Source: Microbacterium sp. UFMG61
GTDB taxonomy: Bacteria > Actinomycetota > Actinomycetes > Actinomycetales > Microbacteriaceae
DNA: 64,000 bases
Direction: 5' to 3'
Assembly: GCF_015354505.1 (NCBI RefSeq)
Contig: NZ_JACAFP010000002.1
Coordinates: forward strand, 124,001 to 188,000
Below the pieces are notes generated by a model. That model did no database searches and was not told the DNA's origin. It worked only from the letters and a program-made list of their open reading frames with translations. Shown here piece by piece: positions 24,870-33,779 of this stretch (its first letter is position 1; each line of letters starts with the position of its first letter). The position numbers and the translations under genes are program-made.

Positions 24870-24891
24870 ATCGCGGCCTCGCCGGAGAACG

Positions 24892-24942
24892 GAGAAGACC
24901 TTCGCGACCGCATCCGAGGGATGAGGCGACGGAGGTCTTCTC
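24892..24942. terminator. Possible terminator between tilS and the DUF937 gene
   Basis: GAGAAGACCT (24892-24901) and AGGTCTTCTC (24933-24942) are perfectly complementary but enclose a 31-base loop. Position between convergent genes fits a terminator. Confidence 0.45.
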
Positions 24943-24962
24943 GAGGTCAGCCGCGCTGTCGG

Positions 24963-25550
24963 CTATTTCCTGCCGCCGAGGAGCCCGCCGAGCAGGTCGC
25001 CGATTCCGCCGCCACCCGAGGACTTGCCGCCGCCGAGCAGTCCGCCGAGCAGGTCGCCGATCCCTCCGCCGCCCGACGAGTCGCCGCCGAGCAGCCCGCC
25101 GATCACGTCGCCGATCCCTCCGCCGCCGGACTGCGTCTCTGCGGTCCCGCTCTTCGTGCTCTTGTCCTTGGTCGCGTTCGCGATGAGGCCCATCACGATC
25201 GGCGCGAGGATCGGCAGGAGCTTGTCGAAGTCGATGCCGGCGGTCTCCTTCGATTCGGTGAGCTTCTCGGTCACCTTCTTCTCGTCAGCGCCGAGGATGT
25301 GCGAGACGATCTTGCCGCCGTCGGCCTGATCGATCTCGTCGACCTTCGAGGCGCCGGCCTTGCCCTCGTGACGCTTCAGCGCGTTCTCGATCGCGGACGA
25401 GCCCTCCGACGTGGAGGCGTTCTTCGCGAGGCCGCCGAGCAGCACCGCACCGCCCTGCTCGACCCCGGCCTTCGCGACCTCGGGGGAGACGCCGAGCTTC
25501 GCGGCGATGTCGTCGATCGGCACCTGCTTCAGGATGTCGTCAAGAGCCAT
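24963..25550 (-). CDS. DUF937-domain protein with C-terminal glycine-rich repeats
   Basis: 195 residues from ATG 25548-25550, with GGAAGGA upstream. The DUF937 part (about 1-130) is helical and soluble. The C-terminal tail holds three near-copies of GGGGIGD(V/L)(I/L)GGLLGG at about 138-193, each repeat spaced by a Ser-Ser or Lys-Ser-Ser step. The function of DUF937 is not established. The repeats are encoded by nearly identical DNA and could expand or contract. It lies antisense to the tilS-hpt direction. Confidence 0.85.
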   Translation of the reverse strand: MALDDILKQVPIDDIAAKLGVSPEVAKAGVEQGGAVLLGGLAKNASTSEGSSAIENALKRHEGKAGASKVDEIDQADGGKIVSHILGADEKKVTEKLTESKETAGIDFDKLLPILAPIVMGLIANATKDKSTKSGTAETQSGGGGIGDVIGGLLGGDSSGGGGIGDLLGGLLGGGKSSGGGGIGDLLGGLLGGRK

Positions 25551-25688
25551 GGAGATTCCTTCCGTCAGGGGCATCCGCCCGTCTCACGGCTCAGAGTAGT
25601 GCGGATGCAGAAGACGCACCCGGAATTCTGGTTGCCGATCTGCGGATCCTGTGCGGGAGCATGGGGGCGCGTCACCTAAAATCGATCC

Positions 25689-26240
25689 ATGCGCGCCGCG
25701 GAAATCCAGGACGACCTTGCCCAGATCCTCGTCACCGAGGAGGAGATCATCGCGAAGCTCGACGAGCTGGCAGCGCAGGTCGCCGTCGACTACGAGGGCA
25801 AGGAGCTCATCCTCGTCGGCGTGCTGAAGGGCGCGGTCATGGTCATGGCCGACTTCGCTCGCGCGCTGCCCTTCCACGCGCCGATGGACTGGATGGCGGT
25901 GTCGAGCTACGGAGCGAGCACCAAGTCGAGCGGTGTGGTGCAGATCCGCAAGGACCTCGACACCGACCTCAACGGCAAGCACGTGCTGATCGTCGAGGAC
26001 ATCATCGACTCGGGCCTCACCCTCAGCTGGCTGCTCGAGAACTTCGAGTCGCGCGGTGCCGAATCGATCGAGGTGCTCGCGCTGCTGCGCAAGCCCGAGG
26101 CCGCCAAGGTCGTCATCGACTGCAAGTACGTGGGCTTCGACATCCCCACCGACTTCGTGGTCGGGTACGGCCTCGACTACGACGAGCGCTACCGCAACCT
26201 GCGCGACGTCGCGGTGCTGGCTCCGCACGTCTACTCCTGA
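25689..26240 (+). CDS. hpt: Hypoxanthine phosphoribosyltransferase
   Basis: 183 residues. It salvages hypoxanthine and guanine with PRPP to IMP and GMP. The PRPP-binding motif VEDIIDSG is at 102-109, the flexible-loop Ser-Tyr pair lies in VSSYGAST, and VGYGLDYDERYRN matches the C-terminal base-binding region. It is of the expected length and sits in the common actinobacterial order tilS, hpt, ftsH. Confidence 0.96.
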   Translation: MRAAEIQDDLAQILVTEEEIIAKLDELAAQVAVDYEGKELILVGVLKGAVMVMADFARALPFHAPMDWMAVSSYGASTKSSGVVQIRKDLDTDLNGKHVLIVEDIIDSGLTLSWLLENFESRGAESIEVLALLRKPEAAKVVIDCKYVGFDIPTDFVVGYGLDYDERYRNLRDVAVLAPHVYS

Positions 26241-26242
26241 CG

Positions 26243-26352
26243 CTTCGACAGGCTCAGCGACCCAGGGGGACAGTGTCTGGGTCCCTGAGCCTGTCGAGGG
26301 GTGCCAGCGCTTCGACCGGCCGGGACAGTGTCTGGGTCCCTGAGCCTGTCGA
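26243..26352. repeat. Intergenic repeat cluster: hairpin plus two 31-bp direct copies
   Basis: The 31-mer whose core is TCTGGGTCCCTGAGCCTGTC occurs exactly at 26267-26297 and 26322-26352. An inverted, slightly diverged arm at 26243-26265 pairs with the first copy to form a long hairpin just after the hpt stop. It resembles the dispersed hairpin repeats found between genes in Microbacteriaceae. It may act as terminator for hpt; mobility of the unit is inferred only from duplication. Confidence 0.8.
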
Positions 26353-26415
26353 AGGGTACGCCGTGGGTGAACGCACAGCAGGCACCTAGCGCCCGCGCGA
26401 TACGCTGATCCGACC

Positions 26416-28416
26416 ATGGATGTCAAGAAGCTCACGCGGAACCCGCTGATCTACGTCGCTCTGATCGGTCTGCTGCTGTTCGGCGGCTTCCTGCTGATCT
26501 CCAACCTCGGCGCGCCGAAGCAGATCACGACGGAGCAGGGAATCGAACTCCTCGCGGGCGACACCGTCACCAAGGTCGTCACGACCGACGGCGATCAGCG
26601 TGTCGACATGACGCTGTCGAAGGCGTTCGAGGGCTCCGAGAACGTGCAGTTCTACTACGTCGAGGCCCGCGCCGGCCAGGTCGTGCGGGCGATCAACGCC
26701 GCTGACCTGGAGGAGGGCTTCAACGACGCCGTGCCTCGGGCGACCTGGTTCGACGGCATCCTCTCCCTTCTTCTTCCCCTCGTGCTGCTCGGCCTGCTGT
26801 TCTGGTGGCTGCTGTCGTCGATGCAGGGCGGCGGCGGCAAGGTCATGCAGTTCGGCAAGTCCAAGGCCAAGCTCGTCAACAAGGAGACCCCGACGGTCAC
26901 CTTCGCTGACGTCGCCGGCGCCGACGAGGCGATCGAGGAGCTCCACGAGATCAAGGAGTTCCTGCAGGACCCGGCCAAGTTCCAGGCCATCGGCGCCCGC
27001 ATCCCGAAGGGCGTGCTGCTGTACGGCCCTCCCGGAACCGGTAAGACCCTGTTGGCCCGCGCCGTCGCCGGCGAGGCCGGGGCCCCGTTCTACTCCATCT
27101 CGGGGTCGGACTTCGTCGAGATGTTCGTCGGTGTCGGTGCCTCCCGCGTGCGTGATCTGTTCAACCAGGCCAAAGAGAACTCCCCGGCGATCATCTTCAT
27201 CGATGAGATCGACGCGGTCGGTCGGCACCGTGGCGCCGGCATGGGCGGCGGAAACGACGAGCGCGAGCAGACGCTGAACCAGATGCTCGTCGAGATGGAC
27301 GGCTTCGACCCGAACGCGAACGTCATCGTCATCGCTGCGACGAACCGCCCCGACATCCTCGACCCCGCCCTTCTGCGCCCCGGCCGGTTCGACCGCCAGA
27401 TCGGTGTCGACGCCCCCGATCTCAAGGGCCGCCAGAAGATCCTCGAGGTGCACAGCAAGGGCAAGCCGCTGGCGAAGAGCGTCGACCTCGAGGTCGTCGC
27501 CCGCAAGACCCCCGGATTCACGGGTGCCGACCTCGCGAACGTGCTCAACGAGGCCGCCCTGCTGACCGCGCGCTCGAACGCGCAGCTGGTCGACAACCGC
27601 GCGCTCGATGAAGCCATCGACCGCGTGATCGCCGGTCCGCAGCGCCGCACGCGTGTGATGAAGGACAAGGAGAAGCTCATCACCGCGTACCACGAGGGTG
27701 GTCACGCGCTCGCTGCGGCGGCGATGAACTACACCGACCCGGTGACGAAGATCACGATCCTGCCGCGCGGCAAGGCTCTGGGGTACACGATGGTGCTGCC
27801 GCTCGACGACAAGTACTCCGTCACCCGCAACGAGCTGCAGGATCAGCTCACCTACGCGATGGGCGGTCGCGTCGCCGAGGAACTCGTGTTCCACGACCCG
27901 ACGACGGGTGCCTCGAACGACATCGAGAAGGCGACCTCGATCGCTCGCAAGATGGTGCTCGAGTACGGCATGACCACTCAGGTCGGACCGGTCAAGCTCG
28001 GCAGCGAGGGCGGGGAGCCCTTCGCCGGTCGCGACATGGGTCGTGGCCGCGAGTACTCCGAGAGAGTCGCGGAGCGGGTGGATGCCGAGGTCCGTGCACT
28101 CATCGAGCAGGCTCACAACGAGGCCTACGAGGTGCTGAGCGCCAACCGCGACATCCTCGACAGGCTCGCCCTGGCGCTGCTCGAGGAGGAGACCCTCGAC
28201 CACAACCAGATCGCCGAGATCTTCACCGAGGTGCGCAAGCTCCCCGAGCGACCCCTCTGGCTCTCGAGCGAGGCGCGTCCGGTCTCCGAGCTGCCCCCGA
28301 TCGAGGTGCCGAAGAAGGACGTCCCGCTCGCGGCATCCGTCGAGGCGCCCGCCGCCGCTCCGCGCACGCAGCCGGGATCAGCCGGTGCCGGTCAGGCGCG
28401 ACCCGCGACGGCCTGA
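26416..28416 (+). CDS. ftsH: ATP-dependent zinc metalloprotease FtsH
   Basis: 666 residues. Two membrane helices (about 12-30 and 115-135) flank an extracytoplasmic domain. The AAA module has Walker A GPPGTGKT (204-211), Walker B with IDEID (262-266), and the second region of homology. The M41 protease motif is HEGGH (426-430), Gly replacing the Ala of canonical HEAGH but keeping both zinc His and the Glu. The C terminus is a Pro/Ala-rich tail. It degrades misfolded membrane and regulatory proteins. Three bases separate it from folE, so the folate genes are probably co-transcribed. Confidence 0.97.
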   Translation: MDVKKLTRNPLIYVALIGLLLFGGFLLISNLGAPKQITTEQGIELLAGDTVTKVVTTDGDQRVDMTLSKAFEGSENVQFYYVEARAGQVVRAINAADLEEGFNDAVPRATWFDGILSLLLPLVLLGLLFWWLLSSMQGGGGKVMQFGKSKAKLVNKETPTVTFADVAGADEAIEELHEIKEFLQDPAKFQAIGARIPKGVLLYGPPGTGKTLLARAVAGEAGAPFYSISGSDFVEMFVGVGASRVRDLFNQAKENSPAIIFIDEIDAVGRHRGAGMGGGNDEREQTLNQMLVEMDGFDPNANVIVIAATNRPDILDPALLRPGRFDRQIGVDAPDLKGRQKILEVHSKGKPLAKSVDLEVVARKTPGFTGADLANVLNEAALLTARSNAQLVDNRALDEAIDRVIAGPQRRTRVMKDKEKLITAYHEGGHALAAAAMNYTDPVTKITILPRGKALGYTMVLPLDDKYSVTRNELQDQLTYAMGGRVAEELVFHDPTTGASNDIEKATSIARKMVLEYGMTTQVGPVKLGSEGGEPFAGRDMGRGREYSERVAERVDAEVRALIEQAHNEAYEVLSANRDILDRLALALLEEETLDHNQIAEIFTEVRKLPERPLWLSSEARPVSELPPIEVPKKDVPLAASVEAPAAAPRTQPGSAGAGQARPATA

Positions 28417-28419
28417 TCC

Positions 28420-29025
28420 GTGTCCGTCGACCGCGCACGCGTCGAGCGGATCACACGTGAGCTGCTCGAGGCGATCGGCGAGGATCCCGACCGGCCGGGG
28501 CTGAGACAGACGCCGTCGCGGATGGCCGACCTGTACTCGGAGTTCTTCGCCGGAGTGGGGGAGGACCCTGCAGCACCGCTGGCACACACGATCAGCGTGA
28601 CGCGGGGCCCTGCCCCGGACACGCTGCCCTCCGGGGCCGTGCTGCTGCGAGACATCCGCTTCCGGTCGGTGTGCGAGCACCATCTGCTTCCTTTCGCCGG
28701 CCGCGCGCACATCGCGTACCTGCCGGGCGAGCAGGTCGTCGGACTCGGCGCGCTCGTCCGCGTCGTCGAGATCCTCGCGACCCGTCCGCAGGTGCAGGAG
28801 CGACTGGGCGAGCAGATCGCCGACACGATCGCCGAGAACCTCGACACCCGCGGCGTGCTGGTGGTGCTCGACGCCAGCCACGGCTGCGTCACGATGCGCG
28901 GAGGGCGACAGCCCGAGGCGTCGACACTGACGATCGCGGCCCGTGGCGAGTACACGGATGCCGTGTCGCGCGCCGAGCTCATCGCGCTGATCGGCGCCTC
29001 CGGCGCAGGATCGACGCACGGATGA
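28420..29025 (+). CDS. folE: GTP cyclohydrolase I
   Basis: 201 residues from GTG 28420. It makes 7,8-dihydroneopterin triphosphate, the first step of folate synthesis. Zinc ligands Cys85 and His88 lie in the signature VCEHHLLPFAG, and the second signature GLGALVRVVEILATRPQVQE and the DASHGC region with the third ligand Cys are present. Its stop overlaps the folP start (ATGA). Confidence 0.97.
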   Translation: MSVDRARVERITRELLEAIGEDPDRPGLRQTPSRMADLYSEFFAGVGEDPAAPLAHTISVTRGPAPDTLPSGAVLLRDIRFRSVCEHHLLPFAGRAHIAYLPGEQVVGLGALVRVVEILATRPQVQERLGEQIADTIAENLDTRGVLVVLDASHGCVTMRGGRQPEASTLTIAARGEYTDAVSRAELIALIGASGAGSTHG

Positions 29026-29828
29026 CCGGCATCTGGGGCATCGTCAACGTCACCCCCGACTCTTTCAGCGACGGCGGACGCTATCTCGACGTCGACCGGG
29101 CCGTCGCTCACGGCCTGCGCCTGCGTGCCGAGGGCGCCACCGTGCTCGACATCGGCGGCGAATCCACCCGTCCGGGCGCCGAGCGCGTCGGTCCCGACGT
29201 CGAGCAGGAGCGGGTGCTGCCCGTCATCGAACAGCTCGTCGCCGCAGGCGCTCCCGTGAGCATCGACACGTTCAACGCCGCGACCGCCACCGCCGCCGTG
29301 CGGGCCGGAGCGCGCATCGTGAACGACGTCTCGGGAGGACTCGCGGATCCCGACATGCTCGCGGCGGTGGCGGAGACCGGCGCCGACTACGCGATCGGGC
29401 ACTGGCGCGGATTCTCGTCCGACATGTATGCGCAGGCCGAATACCGCCGCGTCGCTCGCGAGGTCGCGGGCGAGCTCAAGGAGCGCATGGGAGATGCCGC
29501 GGCAGCGGGAATCGCCCCCTCGCGACTCATCGTCGATCCCGGCATCGGGTTCGCGAAGGCGGGTGCGCAGAACTGGGAGCTCCTCCGCGGTCTCGACGAG
29601 ATCGTCGCCCTGGGACCCCGGGTTCTGATCGGCACCTCACGCAAGCGGTTCCTCGCGGAGACGCTTCGGCACGCGGCTCCGGAAGAAGAGGCGTCCGAGC
29701 CGCGTCGCGACCTCGCGACGGCCGTGACCAGCGCACTCGCAGCGCGTGCAGGAGTCTGGGCGGTACGGGTGCACGACGTCGCTGCGACGCGGGATGCTCT
29801 CGCGATCGCCCACGCGTGGGAGGGTTGA
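29022..29828 (+). CDS. folP: Dihydropteroate synthase
   Basis: 268 residues, TIM barrel. It joins 4-aminobenzoate to the pterin pyrophosphate and is the sulfonamide target. The N-terminal signature GIVNVTPDSFSDGG and DIGGESTRPGA (pterin loop) are intact, followed by IDTFN, NDVSGG and DPGIGFAK. Translationally coupled to folE and 3 bases before folB. Confidence 0.97.
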   Translation: MTGIWGIVNVTPDSFSDGGRYLDVDRAVAHGLRLRAEGATVLDIGGESTRPGAERVGPDVEQERVLPVIEQLVAAGAPVSIDTFNAATATAAVRAGARIVNDVSGGLADPDMLAAVAETGADYAIGHWRGFSSDMYAQAEYRRVAREVAGELKERMGDAAAAGIAPSRLIVDPGIGFAKAGAQNWELLRGLDEIVALGPRVLIGTSRKRFLAETLRHAAPEEEASEPRRDLATAVTSALAARAGVWAVRVHDVAATRDALAIAHAWEG

Positions 29829-29831
29829 CGC

Positions 29832-30224
29832 ATGGATTTCCTCGACGAGATCGTCCTGACCGGGCTCACGGTCTTCGGGCGCCACGGCGTCTACGACCAC
29901 GAGCGCGAGGACGGCCAGGAGTTCACGATCGACCTGACGCTGCGGATGCCGCTGCGCGAGGCCGCGGCATCCGATGACGTCGTCGACACCGTGCACTACG
30001 GCGAGCTCGCCGAGAAGGTCGCCGCGGTGGTCTCGGGCGAACCCGTGAACCTCATCGAGACGCTCGCCGAGCGCATCGCCGACGTCGCGCTCGCCGACGA
30101 GCGAGTGCATTCGGTCTCGGTCACCGTGCACAAGCCGCACGCGCCCATCTCGCTGACCTTCGCCGACGTCGCAGTCACGGTGCACCGCGCGCAGCCGCCT
30201 CAGGCCGTCGGGTTCTCGCGATGA
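29832..30224 (+). CDS. folB: Dihydroneopterin aldolase
   Basis: 130 residues, normal for this octameric enzyme, which splits dihydroneopterin to 6-hydroxymethyl-dihydropterin. The N-terminal DEIVLTGLTVFGRHGVYDHER with the catalytic-region Gly-x-His and the later LIETLAERIAD and KPHAPI motifs are present. ATGA overlap with folK. Confidence 0.96.
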   Translation: MDFLDEIVLTGLTVFGRHGVYDHEREDGQEFTIDLTLRMPLREAAASDDVVDTVHYGELAEKVAAVVSGEPVNLIETLAERIADVALADERVHSVSVTVHKPHAPISLTFADVAVTVHRAQPPQAVGFSR

Positions 30225-30787
30225 GCCGCAACCTGACGACGCCGCTCGGCCAGCCCGTTCCCCGCGAAGGACGCCCCGAGGCGACCGCGGTCGTGGCGTT
30301 CGGCGCGAACCTCGGCGACCGCGAGGCGACGATCCGTGCAGCGGCCGAGCGCATCGCGCGGCTGCCCCTCGTGAGCGAGGTGCGGCTGTCGCCCCTCATC
30401 GAGACGGTCGCCCTGCGGCTCGACGGCCCCGACCCCGATGCCCCCGGATATGTGAACGCCGCGGCCCTCGTGCGCACCCGCCTCGCGCCGACGATCCTCC
30501 TGGGCATGCTGCACGCCGTCGAAGACGAGCACGGCCGTGAGCGGCACGAGCGCTGGGGCGACCGCACGCTCGACCTCGATCTCATCGCCTACGGAGACGA
30601 GACCTCCGACGACGAGCGACTGCTGCTGCCGCATCCGCGCGCCGCCGAGCGTCTCTTCGTGCTGGAGCCGTGGCTCGCCCTCGACGCCGACGCCGAGCTG
30701 CCGGGGTACGGTCGCGTCGCCGACCTGGTCGCGCGCCTGCGCGCCGACGAGCAGAGCGCCCAGCGGCCGCACGCCGAGGACGAGTGA
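30221..30787 (+). CDS. folK: 2-amino-4-hydroxy-6-hydroxymethyldihydropteridine pyrophosphokinase
   Basis: 188 residues. It transfers pyrophosphate from ATP to the pterin. The FGANLGDRE start and the signature RWGDRTLDLDLIAYG are clear. A short extra N-terminal stretch precedes the fold. The gene is coupled to folB and is followed 4 bases later by the DUF3180 gene. Confidence 0.96.
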   Translation: MSRNLTTPLGQPVPREGRPEATAVVAFGANLGDREATIRAAAERIARLPLVSEVRLSPLIETVALRLDGPDPDAPGYVNAAALVRTRLAPTILLGMLHAVEDEHGRERHERWGDRTLDLDLIAYGDETSDDERLLLPHPRAAERLFVLEPWLALDADAELPGYGRVADLVARLRADEQSAQRPHAEDE

Positions 30788-30791
30788 CGGC

Positions 30792-31289
30792 ATGAAGCGC
30801 ACCTCTGTCGCACTCCTCGCGGTGCTCGCTCTGCTCGCCGCGGCGGGAGGGTTCCTGCTCGACCACATGCTGACCGCGATGGGGCGGACCACCTTCACGC
30901 CGTCGCTGCTGCTGCCGTTGCTGCTTCTGCTCATCGCGGCCGCATCGCTCGGGGTCGCGTGGCCGGTGCGGACCAGTGTGCGCAACGGCCGGCGCATCGA
31001 CCCGTTCCGCGCCACCCGGGCCGTGACCCTCGCTCGCGCGTCGAGTCTGGTCGGCGCGATCATGGCGGGGTTCGGCGCCGGGCTCCTCGTGTTCCTCCTG
31101 TCCAGGCCGATCGATCCCCCGGTAGGGTCGACTGTGGCGATGCTGGCTCTGATCGGAAGCGCGGTCGTGCTCGCGATCGCCGCGCTCATCGCCGAACAGT
31201 TCTGCACTCTGCCGAAGGATCCTGATGACTCAGAACCCACAGACCGAGCCGGAGACCCCGGCCCCGCTGGACTCGGCGGAGGTCACTGA
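30792..31289 (+). CDS. DUF3180 membrane protein
   Basis: 165 residues with four hydrophobic helices (about 5-27, 37-57, 80-105, 115-138), a conserved actinobacterial family found after folK. The function is unknown. The last 21 codons overlap the start of the next gene by 65 bases in a different frame, an unusually long overlap. The Asp/Gly/Pro-rich tail is what the overlap encodes. Confidence 0.88.
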   Translation: MKRTSVALLAVLALLAAAGGFLLDHMLTAMGRTTFTPSLLLPLLLLLIAAASLGVAWPVRTSVRNGRRIDPFRATRAVTLARASSLVGAIMAGFGAGLLVFLLSRPIDPPVGSTVAMLALIGSAVVLAIAALIAEQFCTLPKDPDDSEPTDRAGDPGPAGLGGGH

Positions 31290-31821
31290 CCTCGGAGCCC
31301 TCGACCAGGGGACGTACTCGCAGCTGCGCACGGCGCGCAACACCGCGCGGCTCGAACTCGACGGTGCCTGGCACCAGATCTCACCGCGCTACGTCGTGTC
31401 GCAGATCGTGCAGAAAGTGATCTTCGTGGCATTCGTCGTCGTGGTCGCCGCAGTGCTCGCTCTGGCCCTCGGCCAGACCTGGGCGTGGATCCCGGCGGGT
31501 GTGATCGTGGTGATCACGCTCATCACCCTTGTGATCCTGCCTCGGCAGGCCAAGGCGATCGGCTACATGCTGCGCTCCGACGACATCGTCTTCCGTAAGG
31601 GCATCCTCTGGCAGCGCATGATCGCCGTGCCCTACGGTCGCATGCAGCTCGTCGACATCACGCAGGGACCGCTCGACCGCGCGTTCGGCGTCAGTCAGCT
31701 GAAGATGGTCACCGCCGCCGCGACCACCGGCGTGCAGATCCCCGGGCTCACGCAGGCCGCCTCCGAGGCGCTGCGCGACACGCTCATCGAGGTGGCCGAG
31801 ACCCGCCGGACCGGCCTGTGA
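31225..31821 (+). CDS. PH-domain membrane protein (YdbS-like)
   Basis: 198 residues: an acidic Pro/Glu-rich N terminus, two helices (about 62-103) and a bacterial PH domain (bPH2) at about 110-185 (RKGILWQRMIAVPYGRMQLVDITQGPLDR). Its start lies within the DUF3180 gene and its stop overlaps the next PH gene (GTGA). Pairs of YdbS/YdbT-like proteins occur widely and are thought to protect or organise the membrane; the exact function is not settled. Confidence 0.88.
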   Translation: MTQNPQTEPETPAPLDSAEVTDLGALDQGTYSQLRTARNTARLELDGAWHQISPRYVVSQIVQKVIFVAFVVVVAAVLALALGQTWAWIPAGVIVVITLITLVILPRQAKAIGYMLRSDDIVFRKGILWQRMIAVPYGRMQLVDITQGPLDRAFGVSQLKMVTAAATTGVQIPGLTQAASEALRDTLIEVAETRRTGL

Positions 31822-33779
31822 GCGAGCCACAGCTCCCCCCGCCCCCGGCTCCTTCCGCAGCGGCGGAATCCTCAGGAGAGACGACCCTCGCCGACGGCGA
31901 GTGGCATCGGATGCATCCGCTCACCCCGCTCTTCAAGGGCGGGCTGGCGCTGATCATCATCGCGGGAATCGTGCTGACCAACATGCGCGATCGTCTGATC
32001 GCCTGGGCCGTCGACCTGTTCTCGCCCGAGGCGCATTACGGCGACTACTCGGGCGGCGACCCCGTCGACTGGGTGCTCGAGAACAACCTGATCCTGATCG
32101 CTCTGCTCAGCGTGCTCGCCCTGGTGCTCGTGCTGGTCGGCATCTTCTGGTTCGTCTGGCGCTTCCACCAGTTCCGCATCACCGGAGACCACGTCGAGGT
32201 GCGCAAGGGCATCGTGTTCCGGTCGCACCGTCGCGCGCCGCTCGACCGCGTGCAGGGCGTGAACCTCACCCGGCCGTTCCCCGCCCGCATCATCGGGCTC
32301 GCCAAGCTCGAGGTGGTGGGGGCGGGCAACGACTCGAACGTCGACCTCGAGTACCTCGCCACAGGCCGCGCCGAATCCGTGCGCGCCGACATCCTGCGTC
32401 TCGCCTCGGGAGCGCGTGCGGCTCGTCGCGGCGCGGCCGTGCCCGGCGCCCCCGCCGTTCCCGGTGCCCCCGCCGTGCCCGCCTCTGCACGCGGACAGCT
32501 CGTGGGGTCGATGAACGAAGGGGTGAACGGCCTGATCGGCGGCGTGGACCTGGCCGACGTCGAGCCCGAGAGCGTCGTCAAGATCCCGACCGGGCGCCTC
32601 GTGGGATCGCAGCTGATCTCGAGCGTGCTGTGGTTCGTCTTCTTCGGAGTGATCTTCGCTGTCGCCGTGGGCGGCGTCGTGATCGGCTCGCTGATCGACG
32701 GCGATCCGATCGAGGGGTTCCTCGGCCTCGGAATCACGCTGGGAATCGGGATCCCGATGATCATCGCGGTCGTCGGTATCACCTGGGCGCAGATCTCGAA
32801 GTCTCTGCGGTACTCGATCGCCCCGACGCCCGACGGCGTCCGCATCACCTACGGGCTGCTGACCACCGTGACCGAGACCCTGCCCCCGGGGCGCATCTTC
32901 GCCGTGGAGGTCACGCAGTCGCTGCTGTGGCGTCCGTTCGGGTGGTGGACCATCAGGATCAACCGCATGAGCGGCAAGAGCGCGGCGCAGCAGTCGTCGG
33001 GATCCGCCCAGCAGTTCAACGTCGTCCTTCCCGTCGGCAAGCGGGCCGATGTCGAGCGCGTGCTGTCGCTCATCCTCCCCGACGCGCAGCCCGCCGATCT
33101 GCAGCTCGTCTGGGAGCACGGCATCCTCGGCCCCGTCGAGGGCGACCCCTACCGCGTGATGGCCCGCCGTGCGTGGTGGCGTCGGCCGCTCTCGTGGAAG
33201 CGCCATGGCTTCGTCCTGACCGACATGGGACTCCTGCTGCGTCGCGGTGTGATGTGGCGCAAGCTCGCGATCTTCCCGCTGGCCCGGCTGCAGGGCGTCT
33301 CGCTCTCTCAGGGGCCGATCGATCGCGCGCAGCGGGTGTCCGGTGCACAGGTGCACTCGGTGCAGGGCCTCATCACGGGGTACCTGTCGGGCCTCGAGCG
33401 CGCCGACGCCCTGTTCCTGATCGACAGCGTGAGCGCTGCCGCGGTGGCCGCCGCCGAGCGGGACCACAGCCACCGGTGGGGCGAGCACGCGACAGCGGAT
33501 GCCGCGGCGGTGCCGGTGCATGACGGCGGCCTGCCTGCGGTGCCGGCCGGACCTGCGTTCGCGTACCCGGCTCCGCAGGCTGCTGCGCCTGCCGTGCCCT
33601 TCGAGCGTCCTGCCGAGCCTGCAGGTCCTCCGGTCGCGCCCTCGCCCGACGTGGCTCCGATTCCCCCGGTCGCTCCGCCTGCGCCGCCGGTCGCTCCGCC
33701 TGCAACTCCGCCTGCGCCGCCGGCAGGTCCGTCGTCTCCGTCCGCTCCGCCCGCGTCGCCGGCGCCACGTGATGAGTGA
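31818..33779 (+). CDS. Multi-domain PH-domain membrane protein (YdbT-like)
   Basis: 653 residues. Helix pairs near residues 45-65 and 90-115 precede a first bPH2 domain (HVEVRKGIVFRSHRRAPLDRVQGVNLTRP). A second set of helices (about 270-330) and two further PH-like segments follow, the last containing LARLQGVSLSQGPIDRAQRV. The C terminus (about 550-653) is a long Pro/Ala-rich tail with many APPAPP-type steps. It partners the preceding PH protein. The Pro-rich tail is unusual for the family. Confidence 0.87.
   Translation: MSEPQLPPPPAPSAAAESSGETTLADGEWHRMHPLTPLFKGGLALIIIAGIVLTNMRDRLIAWAVDLFSPEAHYGDYSGGDPVDWVLENNLILIALLSVLALVLVLVGIFWFVWRFHQFRITGDHVEVRKGIVFRSHRRAPLDRVQGVNLTRPFPARIIGLAKLEVVGAGNDSNVDLEYLATGRAESVRADILRLASGARAARRGAAVPGAPAVPGAPAVPASARGQLVGSMNEGVNGLIGGVDLADVEPESVVKIPTGRLVGSQLISSVLWFVFFGVIFAVAVGGVVIGSLIDGDPIEGFLGLGITLGIGIPMIIAVVGITWAQISKSLRYSIAPTPDGVRITYGLLTTVTETLPPGRIFAVEVTQSLLWRPFGWWTIRINRMSGKSAAQQSSGSAQQFNVVLPVGKRADVERVLSLILPDAQPADLQLVWEHGILGPVEGDPYRVMARRAWWRRPLSWKRHGFVLTDMGLLLRRGVMWRKLAIFPLARLQGVSLSQGPIDRAQRVSGAQVHSVQGLITGYLSGLERADALFLIDSVSAAAVAAAERDHSHRWGEHATADAAAVPVHDGGLPAVPAGPAFAYPAPQAAAPAVPFERPAEPAGPPVAPSPDVAPIPPVAPPAPPVAPPATPPAPPAGPSSPSAPPASPAPRDE

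Noticed and set aside
24980-25130. CRISPR-like array from regularly spaced repeats
   Set aside because: The repeats are in frame and encode the glycine-rich tail of the DUF937 protein; there are no spacers.
26386-28203. Long open frame antisense to ftsH
   Set aside because: High-GC codon bias opens the opposite frame; no ribosome site, no recognisable domain, and ftsH is certain.
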